DNA of 64,000 nt from Anaeroplasmataceae bacterium (GCA_016294165.1 JAEDCM010000004.1:15147-79146); one strand, 5' to 3'; counted from the first letter of the stretch, positions 1 to 10,239 are shown. Program-made: numbers and translations. The notes: generated by a model from the sequence alone, not told the origin.

Positions 1-23
1 CCTGTTAAGGCTTTTTTATTCAT
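1..23 (-). CDS. Start of an unidentified gene, cut by the window edge
   Basis: An ATG on the minus strand at 23 opens a frame reading MNKKALT before the window ends. A good AAGGAG Shine-Dalgarno lies at 32-37, eight bases upstream, and overlaps the end of the yitT-like gene, so this is probably the next gene of the secA-prfB-yitT operon. The Lys-rich start could be the beginning of a signal peptide, but seven residues do not allow a function to be named. Confidence 0.55.
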
Positions 24-28
24 ATGAT

Positions 29-901
29 CTACTCCTTATCGTATGTTCCAAATCCTTCTCCTAAAACTTCATTGGTTTTAGTAATAAAGACGAACGCATT
101 CTCATCAATCTTATCAATTAATGTTCTTAGCTTATAGTATTCGTTTTTAGCCATGATGCAAACAAGCATTGTTTTTTCAGTATTTGTATAACCACCAACA
201 ACATCTATTTTAGTAACTCCACGGTCAATTTCTTTAAAAATAGAATCTCTTATTTCATCTGGCTTGGTTGTGACAATATAAGCTGCTCTTCGTGAAACTC
301 CACCAACACACATGATGTCTATCAAATATCCAGATGTGATTAAAACTGCCGCCGCAAAGAATCCCTTTTCAATTCCAAAGACTAGTACTCCAATTAAAAT
401 AATTGATCCATCAATAACATACATTACTGAAGAAAATGGGAGACGAAAAACCTTACTAATGACTCTTTGTGGAACATCCATTCCCCCTGTTGTTGCGCCA
501 TTTCTAACAACAATTCCTAAACCAATTCCGGTTAATAATGTCGCTCCAATGGCTACAATAAGCAAATAGTTTCCACTGGAAATATCACGCATTATTAAAT
601 CGGTTGGGACATTACACAATTCTAAAACTGCCACAATTGATGGAGTTAATAGCGTTCCATAAACCGTTCTGATAAAAAACTGTTTTCCCAATATCAATCC
701 ACCAATAATTAAAAATATAACATTAGCAGTATACATAAATAATGTTGGATTCAAAATATCCTTGAAAATAATTGATAAACCCATTACCCCACCAACAACT
801 AAGCTTGAAGGTAGTAAGAAAAAATAATAGGCAATATCAACTAAAATAACTCCAAAGGTAATCTCTAAATATGTTAATATTTTTTTATTCTTTTTTGTCA
901 T
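29..901 (-). CDS. YitT family membrane protein (DUF161 + DUF2179)
   Basis: This 290-residue protein has about five to six hydrophobic segments in its first 200 residues, followed by a soluble C-terminal part (about 215-290, containing VTKIDVVGGYT). That is the usual layout of the YitT/YpjC/YqfU family. Its molecular role is unknown; a transport function is often guessed. The ATG at 901 is chosen over the GTG at 904 because it sits seven bases from AAGGTG (909-914). The gene start overlaps the end of prfB by 17 bases, so the two are probably translationally coupled in the secA-prfB-yitT operon. Confidence 0.85.
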   Translation of the reverse strand: MTKKNKKILTYLEITFGVILVDIAYYFFLLPSSLVVGGVMGLSIIFKDILNPTLFMYTANVIFLIIGGLILGKQFFIRTVYGTLLTPSIVAVLELCNVPTDLIMRDISSGNYLLIVAIGATLLTGIGLGIVVRNGATTGGMDVPQRVISKVFRLPFSSVMYVIDGSIILIGVLVFGIEKGFFAAAVLITSGYLIDIMCVGGVSRRAAYIVTTKPDEIRDSIFKEIDRGVTKIDVVGGYTNTEKTMLVCIMAKNEYYKLRTLIDKIDENAFVFITKTNEVLGEGFGTYDKE

Positions 902-2003
902 CACTGTTCACCTTATATCTTAAATATGCTTTAATGAATTCATCAATATCCCCATCCATTACTGCTGCAGTATTTCCCACCTCATAATTAGTTCGATGAT
1001 CCTTAACCATCGAATATGGGTGAAAAACATAACTTCTAATTTGTGACCCCCATCCAATATCCATTTGAACACCCTTAATTCTAGCAAGCTCTTCTTCCTG
1101 TTTTTTGATTTCCTCTTGTAATAGTTTACTCTTTAGGATGCTCATCGCAACCTCACGGTTTTTAATTTGACTTCTCTCATTTTGACATGTAACAACGATA
1201 TTAGTTGGTTTATGCGTAATACGCACAGCCGAATCAGTAGTATTTACTGATTGACCACCCGCTCCACTTGAACGATACACATCAATTTTTAAATCCTCTT
1301 CATTGATCACAATATCCACCTTATCATCAATTTCCGGCATGACATCACATGAAACAAATGATGTATGTCTTCTAGAATTTGAATCAAATGGTGAAATACG
1401 GACTAAACGATGAACGCCACGCTCAGCCTTTAAATATCCATAAGCATTTTTCCCTTTAACTAAAAAGATAACACTTTTAATTCCGGCCTCTTCACCAGCA
1501 AGATAATCTAAAAGTTCAACTTTATATCCTTTTTTTGTCGCATATCTTGTATACATCCTATAAAGCATTTCACACCAATCCATTGATTCTGTTCCACCAG
1601 CACCTGGATGTAATTCAATAATGGCATTACTATCATCATATTTCTCATTTAATAATACAATAATTTGAAAATCTTTGATTTTTTTATCTAATTTATAAAT
1701 CTCATCTTCAATTTCTAAAGAATACTCCTCATTTTCAATTCCATCATACATTTCAATCAAGGTCTCGATATCTGAATATGAAACACTTAATTCATCTAGC
1801 TTTTTCTTTTTATCCTTAAGGTCATTTAGAAGAGAAAAAACAGCTTGTGAGCCCTTTTGGTCATCCCAAAAGTTTGGCTCAAGGGTCTTAGCTGTTAATT
1901 CATCTATCGTCTTATTGATTTTTGAAATGTCAATAGCATCACCTAGGTCTTTGATTTCTTTAGAAAAGTTATTCATAAATTTATTAATTTCATACTTTTC
2001 CAT
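885..2003 (-). CDS. prfB: Peptide chain release factor 2
   Basis: Class I release factor that reads UGA and UAA and triggers hydrolysis of peptidyl-tRNA on the ribosome. The RF2-specific codon-recognition tripeptide SPF is at 204-206 and the catalytic GGQ at 249-251 (SSGAGGQSVNTTDSAV). At 372 residues it is full length. Unlike most prfB genes it is one uninterrupted frame: the region that normally carries the in-frame UGA and +1 shift (residues 20-26, LGDAIDI) is read straight through. The start has a TAGGTGAT site overlapping the secA stop codon, consistent with a secA-prfB operon, the arrangement seen in many Firmicutes. Confidence 0.97.
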   Translation of the reverse strand: MEKYEINKFMNNFSKEIKDLGDAIDISKINKTIDELTAKTLEPNFWDDQKGSQAVFSLLNDLKDKKKKLDELSVSYSDIETLIEMYDGIENEEYSLEIEDEIYKLDKKIKDFQIIVLLNEKYDDSNAIIELHPGAGGTESMDWCEMLYRMYTRYATKKGYKVELLDYLAGEEAGIKSVIFLVKGKNAYGYLKAERGVHRLVRISPFDSNSRRHTSFVSCDVMPEIDDKVDIVINEEDLKIDVYRSSGAGGQSVNTTDSAVRITHKPTNIVVTCQNERSQIKNREVAMSILKSKLLQEEIKKQEEELARIKGVQMDIGWGSQIRSYVFHPYSMVKDHRTNYEVGNTAAVMDGDIDEFIKAYLRYKVNSDDKKE

Positions 2004-2012
2004 TTATATCAC

Positions 2013-4559
2013 CTATTTTTTTCCCATACAGCAGTTTTTATACTTCTTTCCTGATCCGCATGGACAGAATTCATTTTTCCCAATTTCTCTTTCTTCAACA
2101 GGTTTAATCTTTGGAACAACAGTTTTTACCGCTGATGGAGATCTTTTTCTAGATTCATCCTTTACCGCATTTGTTCCAACAGGCTTATTAACCTCTTCAC
2201 GCTCTAAATTATTTCTAATTTCCGCTCTTATAACATATTTAGTTACGTCATAAGCAATGTTTCTGTTTAACTCCTCAAACATCTCAAATCCGCGTTCTTG
2301 ATATAATTGAAATGGATTACCTTGACCATATGCTTGTAGAGTAACACCTTGACGCAAAGCGGCCATTTGATCAATGTGCTTTGTCCAATATGTATCTACA
2401 ACTCTTAATACAACAACCTTTAAGAATTCATTATAAGCGGCTTCATCGATGATTTCCTTCTTTCGAGCAATCTCTGCCTTGGCCTCATCTAAAACATATT
2501 TATGAATTTCCTCAGGAGTTAAAGATTCAATTGTTTCTAAAGCAAAAGTATCTGGTTTAAAAATACCACCGTTTAAGCTCTTAACAATGTCTTCATCCTC
2601 AATTGTTGTTTGATTTGCCCCATATGTAATATGCTTATCAATTGTTTCTCTAATAGCCGATTCAATCATTTCGTTAACACTCTTCTCGATTGATGGTTCA
2701 ACTAAAACACTAGTACGTTGTCCATAAATGATTTCTCTTTGTTTACGAATGATATCATCATATTTTAATACTGTTTTACGTGAATCATAGTTGCTTCCTT
2801 CAATACGCTTTTGAGCACCTCTAACGAATTTCGCAAACATTTTAGATTCTAAAGCAGAGTTTTCATCACCCTTTTGCAAATCAATGATCATTCTGATTTT
2901 GTTTTTGAATGAATCTCCACCAAATCTCAATAATAATTCATCATCCGCAGAAAGGTAGAATCTTGAATATCCTGGGTCTCCTTGACGACCAGAACGTCCT
3001 CTTAGCTGATTATCAATACGTCTTGATTCATGACGTTCAGTTCCAATAACCGCTAAACCTCCAAGTTCTTTAACACCTTCACCTAATTTAATGTCGGTAC
3101 CACGTCCGGCCATATTTGTCGCAATTGTAACAGCATACTTTTGTCCAGCTGCCGCAATGATTTCCGCTTCTTGTTCATGAAATTTAGCATTTAAAACATT
3201 ATGTTTAATACCAGCCTTAGTAAGCTCTTTACTAATGATTTCTGATGTTTCAACGGCAATTGTACCAATCAAAATCGGTTGACCTGCCTTATGTCTTTCT
3301 TTAACATCCTCAATGATTGCTTTATATTTAGCTTCCACAGTTAAATAAATTAAATCAGTCATGTCTTCTCTAATAACTGGTAGGTTTGTTGGTACCTCAA
3401 CAACATACATGTTATAGATTTCAATAAATTCTTCTTCCTCAGTTTTCGCAGTACCAGTCATACCTGAAAGTTTCTTATACATACGGAAGAAATTTTGATA
3501 TGTGATAGTAGCTAAAGTAATAGTTTCCTTCTTAATTTCTACATTTTCTTTAGCTTCAATTGCTTGATGTAATCCATCTGAATATTGGCGTCCCTTTAAA
3601 ACACGTCCGGTAAATGAATCAATGATCAATACCTCTCCATCCACAACCATATATTCCTTGTCCTTATCCATTGTATAGTTTGCCTTTAGGGCATTATTTA
3701 TATGGTGAACTAAAGAAACATATTGTAAATCATAAAGGTTATCAATTTTAAATGATTTTTCAGCCTTCGCAATACCCTTTTGCGTAAGATTTACCGTTTT
3801 TGTTTCAATATCAACTAAAAATTCATCATCTTCTAAGCTTTTCGCAAAGCGATCAGCTAAAATATATAGGTTTCCAGTATTTTTTTGACCACCAGAAATA
3901 ATTAATGGTGTTCTCGCCTCGTCAATCAAGATACTATCAACCTCATCGATGATGGCATAGTTTAATGGTCTTTGAACCATATCTTTTTTAAATAAAACCA
4001 TGTGATCTCTTAAATAATCAAATCCTAATTCCGCATTTGTTGAATAAAGGATATCACATTGATAAGCTTCTTTCTTTTGTTCTTGAGACATATCATGAAC
4101 ATTTAATCCAACAGTAAGTCCTAAGAAACGATAGATTTCGCCAATTGGTCCCTCAGTTTCTCTGGCTGCTAAATATTCATTAACTGTAACGATATGAACT
4201 CCTTCACCACTTAAGGCATTTAAATAAGCCGGCATTACTCCTGTTAAAGTTTTACCTTCTCCAGTTTTCATTTCCGCAATATTTCCACCATGAATGGCTA
4301 TAGCTCCCGCAACTTGCACAAAAAATGGGAACATCCCTGTGACTCTTCTTGAAGCCTCACGAACAACCGCATATGCCTCAACTAATAAATCATCAAGAGT
4401 TTCTCCTTTTTGATATCTTTCTTTAAACTCAAAGGTTTTAGCCTTTAACTCTTCATCAGTTAATTTAGCAGTTGCTTCTTCAAGCAAGAAAACCTTTTTA
4501 GCTATTTTTTCACAACGCTTATACTCTTTGTATCCAGCATCGAATAAACTTTTAAACAT
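2013..4559 (-). CDS. secA: Preprotein translocase ATPase SecA
   Basis: ATP-driven motor that pushes unfolded preproteins through SecYEG. The sequence shows Walker A (MKTGEGKTL), a DEVD helicase box, the MAGRGTDI and GRSGRQGDPG motor motifs, and a C-terminal SEC-C zinc site, CPCGSGKKYKNCC, which also serves SecB/ribosome contact in the family. The start is set at 4559 (MFKSLFDAG) because GAGGTG lies seven bases upstream; an in-frame ATG five codons earlier has no ribosome binding site. The product is 848 residues, normal for Firmicutes. It is the first gene of the secA-prfB-yitT operon. Confidence 0.98.
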   Translation of the reverse strand: MFKSLFDAGYKEYKRCEKIAKKVFLLEEATAKLTDEELKAKTFEFKERYQKGETLDDLLVEAYAVVREASRRVTGMFPFFVQVAGAIAIHGGNIAEMKTGEGKTLTGVMPAYLNALSGEGVHIVTVNEYLAARETEGPIGEIYRFLGLTVGLNVHDMSQEQKKEAYQCDILYSTNAELGFDYLRDHMVLFKKDMVQRPLNYAIIDEVDSILIDEARTPLIISGGQKNTGNLYILADRFAKSLEDDEFLVDIETKTVNLTQKGIAKAEKSFKIDNLYDLQYVSLVHHINNALKANYTMDKDKEYMVVDGEVLIIDSFTGRVLKGRQYSDGLHQAIEAKENVEIKKETITLATITYQNFFRMYKKLSGMTGTAKTEEEEFIEIYNMYVVEVPTNLPVIREDMTDLIYLTVEAKYKAIIEDVKERHKAGQPILIGTIAVETSEIISKELTKAGIKHNVLNAKFHEQEAEIIAAAGQKYAVTIATNMAGRGTDIKLGEGVKELGGLAVIGTERHESRRIDNQLRGRSGRQGDPGYSRFYLSADDELLLRFGGDSFKNKIRMIIDLQKGDENSALESKMFAKFVRGAQKRIEGSNYDSRKTVLKYDDIIRKQREIIYGQRTSVLVEPSIEKSVNEMIESAIRETIDKHITYGANQTTIEDEDIVKSLNGGIFKPDTFALETIESLTPEEIHKYVLDEAKAEIARKKEIIDEAAYNEFLKVVVLRVVDTYWTKHIDQMAALRQGVTLQAYGQGNPFQLYQERGFEMFEELNRNIAYDVTKYVIRAEIRNNLEREEVNKPVGTNAVKDESRKRSPSAVKTVVPKIKPVEEREIGKNEFCPCGSGKKYKNCCMGKK

Positions 4560-4579
4560 AAAATAACACCTCAAGTTAT

Positions 4580-4608
4580 ATAATACTATATTTAGAATAA
4601 ATATACAA
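4580..4608 (-). promoter_or_regulatory. Probable secA promoter
   Basis: On the minus strand TTGTAT (4603-4608) and TATTAT (4580-4585) are separated by 17 bases and lie about 20 bases before the secA ribosome binding site. Directly upstream of the -35 is a CACATGTG-centred near-palindrome at about 4615-4637, which could be an operator. Confidence 0.5.
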
Positions 4609-4680
4609 CTAAAAATATTTCACATGTGAATATTTTTTATTAAAAATTTTATTTTTAATACTATTTTTTTACGTTTTATA

Positions 4681-4710
4681 AAAAAAAGAGCGCTTTTTAT
4701 AGCGCTCTAA
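4681..4710 (-). terminator. Rho-independent terminator of hpf
   Basis: Inverted repeat AGAGCGCT...AGCGCTCT with a six-base loop, followed on the minus strand by seven T residues. It starts a few bases after the hpf stop codon and separates hpf from secA. Confidence 0.9.
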
Positions 4711-4716
4711 TAGATA

Positions 4717-5262
4717 TTAATTTGTTTCAATAACCGCATAGTTTCCATCATCTCTTAGATATGTTACGCAAACCTTATGAGTAGAGCTATTTAAGAAAAT
4801 GAAGAATGAGTGACCTAATAATTCCATTTGGTCAATAGCTTCCTCTACTGTCATTGGTCGTAAATCAATTTTTTTATTTTTAACTAATTGAGATGCCATT
4901 ACTTCCTTTTCAAGTAAATCTAAATCAACGTCATTTTTAAATACTTGTTTAATTCCTTCTTTTTCTAATTTTCCTTTTACCTTGTCCTTATGGCGTCTAA
5001 CTTGTGAGATAAGCTTATCAATTGATTTATCAATTGCAGCATACATATCATCATCACAAACCTCAGAACGTAATATTAAATTTTTTGTAGGTATTGTAAT
5101 TTCCACCTTATGGTGATCATTATAAACCTTACATACAACTCTTGCATTTTCAATTACACCATTCGCAAAGAATTGCTCAATTTTTTGTAGTTTGTTTACT
5201 ACATACCCTTCAATAGCTTCAGTTAATCTAAAACCATTCTTTCCAACTACTTCAACCTTCAT
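4717..5262 (-). CDS. hpf: Ribosome hibernation promoting factor, long form
   Basis: Long HPF dimerises 70S ribosomes into inactive 100S particles in stationary phase or stress. The 181-residue protein has the N-terminal S30AE fold (about 1-100, beginning MKVEVVGKNGFRLTEAIEGY) and the C-terminal dimerisation domain (about 125-181, DLRPMTVEEAIDQMELLGHS). The start at 5262 is preferred over the ATG at 5271, because the latter directly abuts AGGAGG (5272-5277) with no spacer whereas 5262 has nine bases. It lies upstream of secA as in Bacillus, but behind its own promoter and terminator. Confidence 0.95.
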   Translation of the reverse strand: MKVEVVGKNGFRLTEAIEGYVVNKLQKIEQFFANGVIENARVVCKVYNDHHKVEITIPTKNLILRSEVCDDDMYAAIDKSIDKLISQVRRHKDKVKGKLEKEGIKQVFKNDVDLDLLEKEVMASQLVKNKKIDLRPMTVEEAIDQMELLGHSFFIFLNSSTHKVCVTYLRDDGNYAVIETN

Positions 5263-5277
5263 AAATTCCATCCTCCT

Positions 5278-5330
5278 AATGTAAGTTGGTACCTTACATC
5301 TTCATTATATCACAAATATAAATAAAATCA
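5278..5330 (-). promoter_or_regulatory. hpf promoter and leader hairpin
   Basis: On the minus strand TTGATT and TATAAT are 16 bases apart, the -10 being extended (TGATATAAT). The short leader that follows contains ATGTAAG-GTACCAA-CTTACAT, a seven-base-pair hairpin ending just before the AGGAGG site. The hairpin could modulate translation initiation; this is inference only. Confidence 0.55.
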
Positions 5331-5348
5331 ATAAAACGCTTTCATAAA

Positions 5349-5720
5349 TTATTGAAATGTCGTTAAAACAACAATATTACTAGCTAAATCTCCTATTTTT
5401 TCAATGTTATTTAAGTCATTAAAGAAATCATTAACTGACTCATAATAAAACAAAATATCTTCGTTAAAATTATACTTTGATGAAATGTACTGAAAAAGGC
5501 CTGATAGTTCGATTATAAAGGCATAAGAGTTAATAGTATACATCTTATCAAAGAGAGAAAAAACATGAATTAATTTTTTATTGATTGGAATTGTTTGATA
5601 GGTTATTTTAATAGGATAAGCCATAAAACAATGGTCACAAACAAAATAATGTTTCTCACAAAATAGGTTTTTCCAGGTCACCCTGTTATATATTTTTTTA
5701 TTACATATTAAGCACTTCAT
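5349..5720 (-). CDS. Shortened ComFC-like zinc-finger protein
   Basis: The first 30 residues (MKCLICNKKIYNRVTWKNLF, then C...CDHC) closely resemble the N-terminus of ComFC, the competence-associated phosphoribosyltransferase-like protein, and the last residues (ASNIVVLTTF) resemble its final strand. At 123 residues the protein is about half the family length. The phosphoribosyltransferase loop (family pattern DDxxTTGAT) is missing, as is the second Cys pair. It sits next to hpf-secA-prfB, the normal comF neighbourhood in Firmicutes. The start at 5720 is chosen because GGTGAT precedes it, while the ATG at 5744 has no such site. Either a decayed comFC or a reduced protein with another job. Confidence 0.6.
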   Translation of the reverse strand: MKCLICNKKIYNRVTWKNLFCEKHYFVCDHCFMAYPIKITYQTIPINKKLIHVFSLFDKMYTINSYAFIIELSGLFQYISSKYNFNEDILFYYESVNDFFNDLNNIEKIGDLASNIVVLTTFQ

Positions 5721-5763
5721 CTTATCACCGAATATATAATACATAAAAAACTAGATTTTTGTA

Positions 5764-5799
5764 TTAAAAAAGTCCTACAAAATTTGTAGGACTTTTTTA
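5764..5799 (-). terminator. Terminator of eno (bidirectional)
   Basis: AGTCCTACAAA / TTTGTAGGACT forms an 11-bp stem with almost no loop. It is flanked by A-run and T-run, so it can work on both strands. It lies three bases past the eno stop codon. Confidence 0.9.
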
Positions 5800-5801
5800 A
5801 A

Positions 5802-7115
<1,314 letters not shown>

Positions 7116-7120
7116 TTAAT

Positions 7121-7582
7121 TTATTCTTTAATACTTGGCCTACTGATTTTATAACACATTACCATCGATATTACAACAACTATTAATAAAATTATTGTAG
7201 CAAAATTGTAAAATGCTTTCGTAAATGGCCAAAATATCATGAAAGTTGATCTAAGATTACCTAATGAAAACCCAGCTTTTATTCCTCCAAGAAAGCTAAC
7301 TATTATAACATTGCTTATGTAGTATCCAATTAGGAAGAGAATAATAGCGATTATACTATAGGCAATATGATAATCCTCATATGATTTACGAATACTTTTA
7401 GGTAAAAAATATGCGATTAATAATAATGATGGTGCAAAGATATATTGCATACCCAATATCGTTACTAAGTTAAATGCAGCAACTGCTACTGCTAAAATTA
7501 AGGTCATTGAAAGGCCATTAATGATAACCATTAATAAATCACTTTTATTTAACCCTTTACTATTATATACCTTATTTTTCAT
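7121..7582 (-). CDS. Small integral membrane protein of unknown function
   Basis: 153 residues with four to five hydrophobic segments (about 18-45, 48-60, 75-95, 122-147) and short charged ends. No family is recognised. The start codon lies inside the last codons of gpmI (11-base overlap) and eno follows 29 bases later, so it is expressed with lower-glycolysis genes. The ribosome binding site is weak (AGGAAAG, long spacing), suggesting translation is coupled to gpmI. Confidence 0.75.
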   Translation of the reverse strand: MKNKVYNSKGLNKSDLLMVIINGLSMTLILAVAVAAFNLVTILGMQYIFAPSLLLIAYFLPKSIRKSYEDYHIAYSIIAIILFLIGYYISNVIIVSFLGGIKAGFSLGNLRSTFMIFWPFTKAFYNFATIILLIVVVISMVMCYKISRPSIKE

Positions 7583-9101
7583 TAATTAAAGACTTTCCTG
7601 TCATTTCTTTTGGTTGTTTGATATTTAAGTATTGTAGCATTGTTGGTGCAATATCTGCTAAGATACCCTTATTAACTGTAATATTGTTATCAGTGATAAC
7701 AACTGGAACAACATTTGTTGTATGAGCAGTAAACGGATTTCCTTCAGCATCAAGCAATTTTTCAGCATTTCCATGGTCAGCTGTGATAATACATACTCCG
7801 CCTTTAGCTTTTACTGCTTCATAAACCTTACCAACACAAGTGTCAACTGCTTCAACTGCTTTAACAGCTGCATCAATAACACCAGTATGACCAACCATAT
7901 CGCAGTTTGCAAAATTTAAAATAATGGCATCTGGTGTATCATTATTAATCTCCTCAATTACCTTTTCAGTAACCTCATATGCGGACATTTCAGGCTTTAA
8001 GTCATATGTCGCAACCTTTGGTGAATTAACTAATACACGTTTAGATCCTTTAATCTCTTTATCTACTCCTCCATCAAAGAAGAAAGTAACATGAGCATAT
8101 TTTTCAGTTTCAGCAATTCTTAATTGTTTCATATTATTATCAGCTAAAACGTCACCTAAAGTGTTTTTAAGATCTTGTAATCCAAAGGCAATTTCGCCTT
8201 TAACGCTACTTGCATAGCTCATCATTGAAACAAAGAAAATATTCTTTGGTGCATTTGTTGCATCTAATCCAACAGTGTTTTCCTTAACAATTGGATTACC
8301 AGGCTTGATAACCTCAGGATTTGAGAAGGCTGTAGAAATTTGGATGGCTCTATCAGGTCTAAAGTTTGAGAAAATGATCGCATCATTATCTGCAATTAAA
8401 CCATTTTTATCACACAAGTATGGTTTAACAAACTCATCATAAATTCCTTCCTCATAACTCTTAGCTAGTCCTTCAAATACATCAATTGGTTCATTATTTC
8501 CTTTAATCATATTATCATAAGCAACTTGAATACGATTCCAGTTCTTATCACGATCCATTGCATAGTAACGACCACTTACTGTCGCAATTTTCCCATGTTC
8601 CATAATTTTTTCCAAATAAATTTTGGCGCTATCTGGGGCAACATCTCGTCCATCAAGGAAAGCATGGACATATACCTCTTTGATGTTTTGCATTTTTGCC
8701 ATTTTTAATAAAGCAATGATATGTGATGTATGTGAATGCACACCACCATCTGATGCTAAAGCAAAAATATGTAATTTTGAATTATTTTTCTTAACATGAT
8801 CACAAGCATGTAAGAAAGCTTCGTTTGTAAAAAATGATCCATCATTAATCGCTACATTAATACGAGTTAATGATTGATAAACTGTTCTTCCGGCTCCAAT
8901 ATTTAAGTGTCCAACCTCTGAATTACCCATTTGACCTTCAGGTAATCCAACAGCTAATCCACTAGCTTCTAAAATATTGTTCGGATATTTTTTAAAAAGT
9001 TGATCTAGATTTGGTTTTTTAGCCATAGAAATTGCATTACCTTTATTGCTATCGCTTAAACCATACCCGTCCATTATTATTAGTGTAACTGGTTTCTTCA
9101 T
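7572..9101 (-). CDS. gpmI: 2,3-bisphosphoglycerate-independent phosphoglycerate mutase
   Basis: Interconverts 3- and 2-phosphoglycerate using two metal ions and a phosphoserine intermediate. The 509-residue protein begins MKKPVTLIIMDGYG (first metal aspartate) and has the catalytic serine in QMGNSEVGHLNIGAGR, the DGRDV motif and the C-terminal metal site TADHGNAE. The start at 9101 is supported by AGAGGT; an in-frame ATG 33 codons upstream would add a segment reading through the promoter. A promoter with TATAAT lies about 30 bases upstream. First gene of the gpmI-membrane protein-eno unit. Confidence 0.97.
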   Translation of the reverse strand: MKKPVTLIIMDGYGLSDSNKGNAISMAKKPNLDQLFKKYPNNILEASGLAVGLPEGQMGNSEVGHLNIGAGRTVYQSLTRINVAINDGSFFTNEAFLHACDHVKKNNSKLHIFALASDGGVHSHTSHIIALLKMAKMQNIKEVYVHAFLDGRDVAPDSAKIYLEKIMEHGKIATVSGRYYAMDRDKNWNRIQVAYDNMIKGNNEPIDVFEGLAKSYEEGIYDEFVKPYLCDKNGLIADNDAIIFSNFRPDRAIQISTAFSNPEVIKPGNPIVKENTVGLDATNAPKNIFFVSMMSYASSVKGEIAFGLQDLKNTLGDVLADNNMKQLRIAETEKYAHVTFFFDGGVDKEIKGSKRVLVNSPKVATYDLKPEMSAYEVTEKVIEEINNDTPDAIILNFANCDMVGHTGVIDAAVKAVEAVDTCVGKVYEAVKAKGGVCIITADHGNAEKLLDAEGNPFTAHTTNVVPVVITDNNITVNKGILADIAPTMLQYLNIKQPKEMTGKSLINEK

Positions 9102-9182
9102 AATATTACCTCTTTCTAAAAGTATTATACTAGATATTATATATAAATTACAAATAAAAAAACGTATAAAAACGTTTTCTAA

Positions 9183-9215
9183 AATAATAAAACTCCTCAC
9201 TTGTGTTAAGTGGGA
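9183..9215 (-). terminator. Terminator of the Mrp/SalA gene
   Basis: ACTCC(T)CACTT / AAGTGGGAGT forms a ten-pair stem with one bulge, followed on the minus strand by TTTTATTATTTT. It lies directly after the stop codon at 9224. Confidence 0.85.
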
Positions 9216-9223
9216 GTATTCTA

Positions 9224-10207
9224 CTAGAATAATGTGTCAATTTTTATAGCTAATTCATCATAGCATTGACCAATTTCTTCATCTGATTCAAATAAAAAAT
9301 TCTTAGCCTGACCGATTGGAATATTTGATAATAGAGGTACACCTAGGCGCTCAGAAACAATGCTTCCCCCACCATTACCAAAAATAAATTCATGATTTCC
9401 ATTTGCTGGATTTTTAAAGTAACTCATATTTTCCACAACCCCGATTAATTCGGTTTTCATTTCCATCGCACCAAGCCCAGCTTTAACTGCTACCGATGAT
9501 GCTTGTGGATGTGGGGTTGTAACGACAATCATTTTTCCATTAGGAAGCATTTTACCTAAATCTATAGCTACATCACCTGTCCCAGGAGGTAGATCAATTA
9601 ATAGGTATTCCAAATCTTTATCCCATAATGTATCTTGGAAAAAATGATTAAGCATACGTGATAGCATTGGACCACGCCACATTAATGGCCTATCATCCTC
9701 TACAAAGAATTCAGTTGATAAAACCTCCATCCCATAAGCTTCCATTGGAAGAATATGTCCTTCCTTATCTCCTCTAGCCTCCATATGAGGTAATCCTAAG
9801 ACATTAGGAATTGATGCTCCATAAATATCACAATCCACAATACCTACTTTTTTACCCATTCTTTTTAAAGCATATGCAAGATTTGCTGTTACATTACTTT
9901 TTCCAACACCACCCTTACCAGACGCAACAAATAAGAATCTACATCCGTTATCATAGATGGTATTTCTTTCCTTTTCAGGAATGAATTGTAATTTAATTCC
10001 TTTATATCCATAATTTAGCTTAACAATTCTTACTAGAGTGTTTTTAACCTTATCGGCTTCTTCTCCAGTAACCTCGCTTAGATATACCTTTAAATGAACA
10101 ACATCGTCAATAATATCGATGCTTTTTAGTCCTTGAGTTTCTCTCAATGTTTTACCACAAGAAAAATCAATGACATTTAATATTTCTTCAACTAATCTTT
10201 CATCCAT
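9224..10207 (-). CDS. salA: Mrp/ApbC family P-loop ATPase, SalA type
   Basis: 327 residues: an N-terminal MIP18-like domain (about 1-80), then a deviant Walker A ATPase (ASGKGGVGKSNVTANLAYAL, starting near 93) with VDCDIYGAS and LLIDLPPGTGD. Mrp proteins usually carry Fe-S clusters on a CxxC after ENMSYF. Here that segment reads ENMSYFKNPANGNHEF with no cysteines, as in Bacillus SalA, which acts as an ATP-dependent regulator rather than a cluster carrier. It follows the YerC-like gene closely and probably shares its transcript. Confidence 0.85.
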   Translation of the reverse strand: MDERLVEEILNVIDFSCGKTLRETQGLKSIDIIDDVVHLKVYLSEVTGEEADKVKNTLVRIVKLNYGYKGIKLQFIPEKERNTIYDNGCRFLFVASGKGGVGKSNVTANLAYALKRMGKKVGIVDCDIYGASIPNVLGLPHMEARGDKEGHILPMEAYGMEVLSTEFFVEDDRPLMWRGPMLSRMLNHFFQDTLWDKDLEYLLIDLPPGTGDVAIDLGKMLPNGKMIVVTTPHPQASSVAVKAGLGAMEMKTELIGVVENMSYFKNPANGNHEFIFGNGGGSIVSERLGVPLLSNIPIGQAKNFLFESDEEIGQCYDELAIKIDTLF

Positions 10208-10239
10208 TTTTTATCACCATTAGTTATTATATAACAAAA

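Noticed and set aside
312..569. Plus-strand open frame of 85 codons
   Set aside because: It is antisense to the yitT-like gene, has no ribosome binding site and no recognisable protein features. The same applies to the other short frames opposite eno, gpmI, metH, thiC, thiD, thiM, phoR, pstB and pstA.
1915..2253. Plus-strand frame of 112 codons across the prfB-secA junction
   Set aside because: Antisense to two well-supported genes, low-complexity Phe/Ser-rich translation, no start signal.
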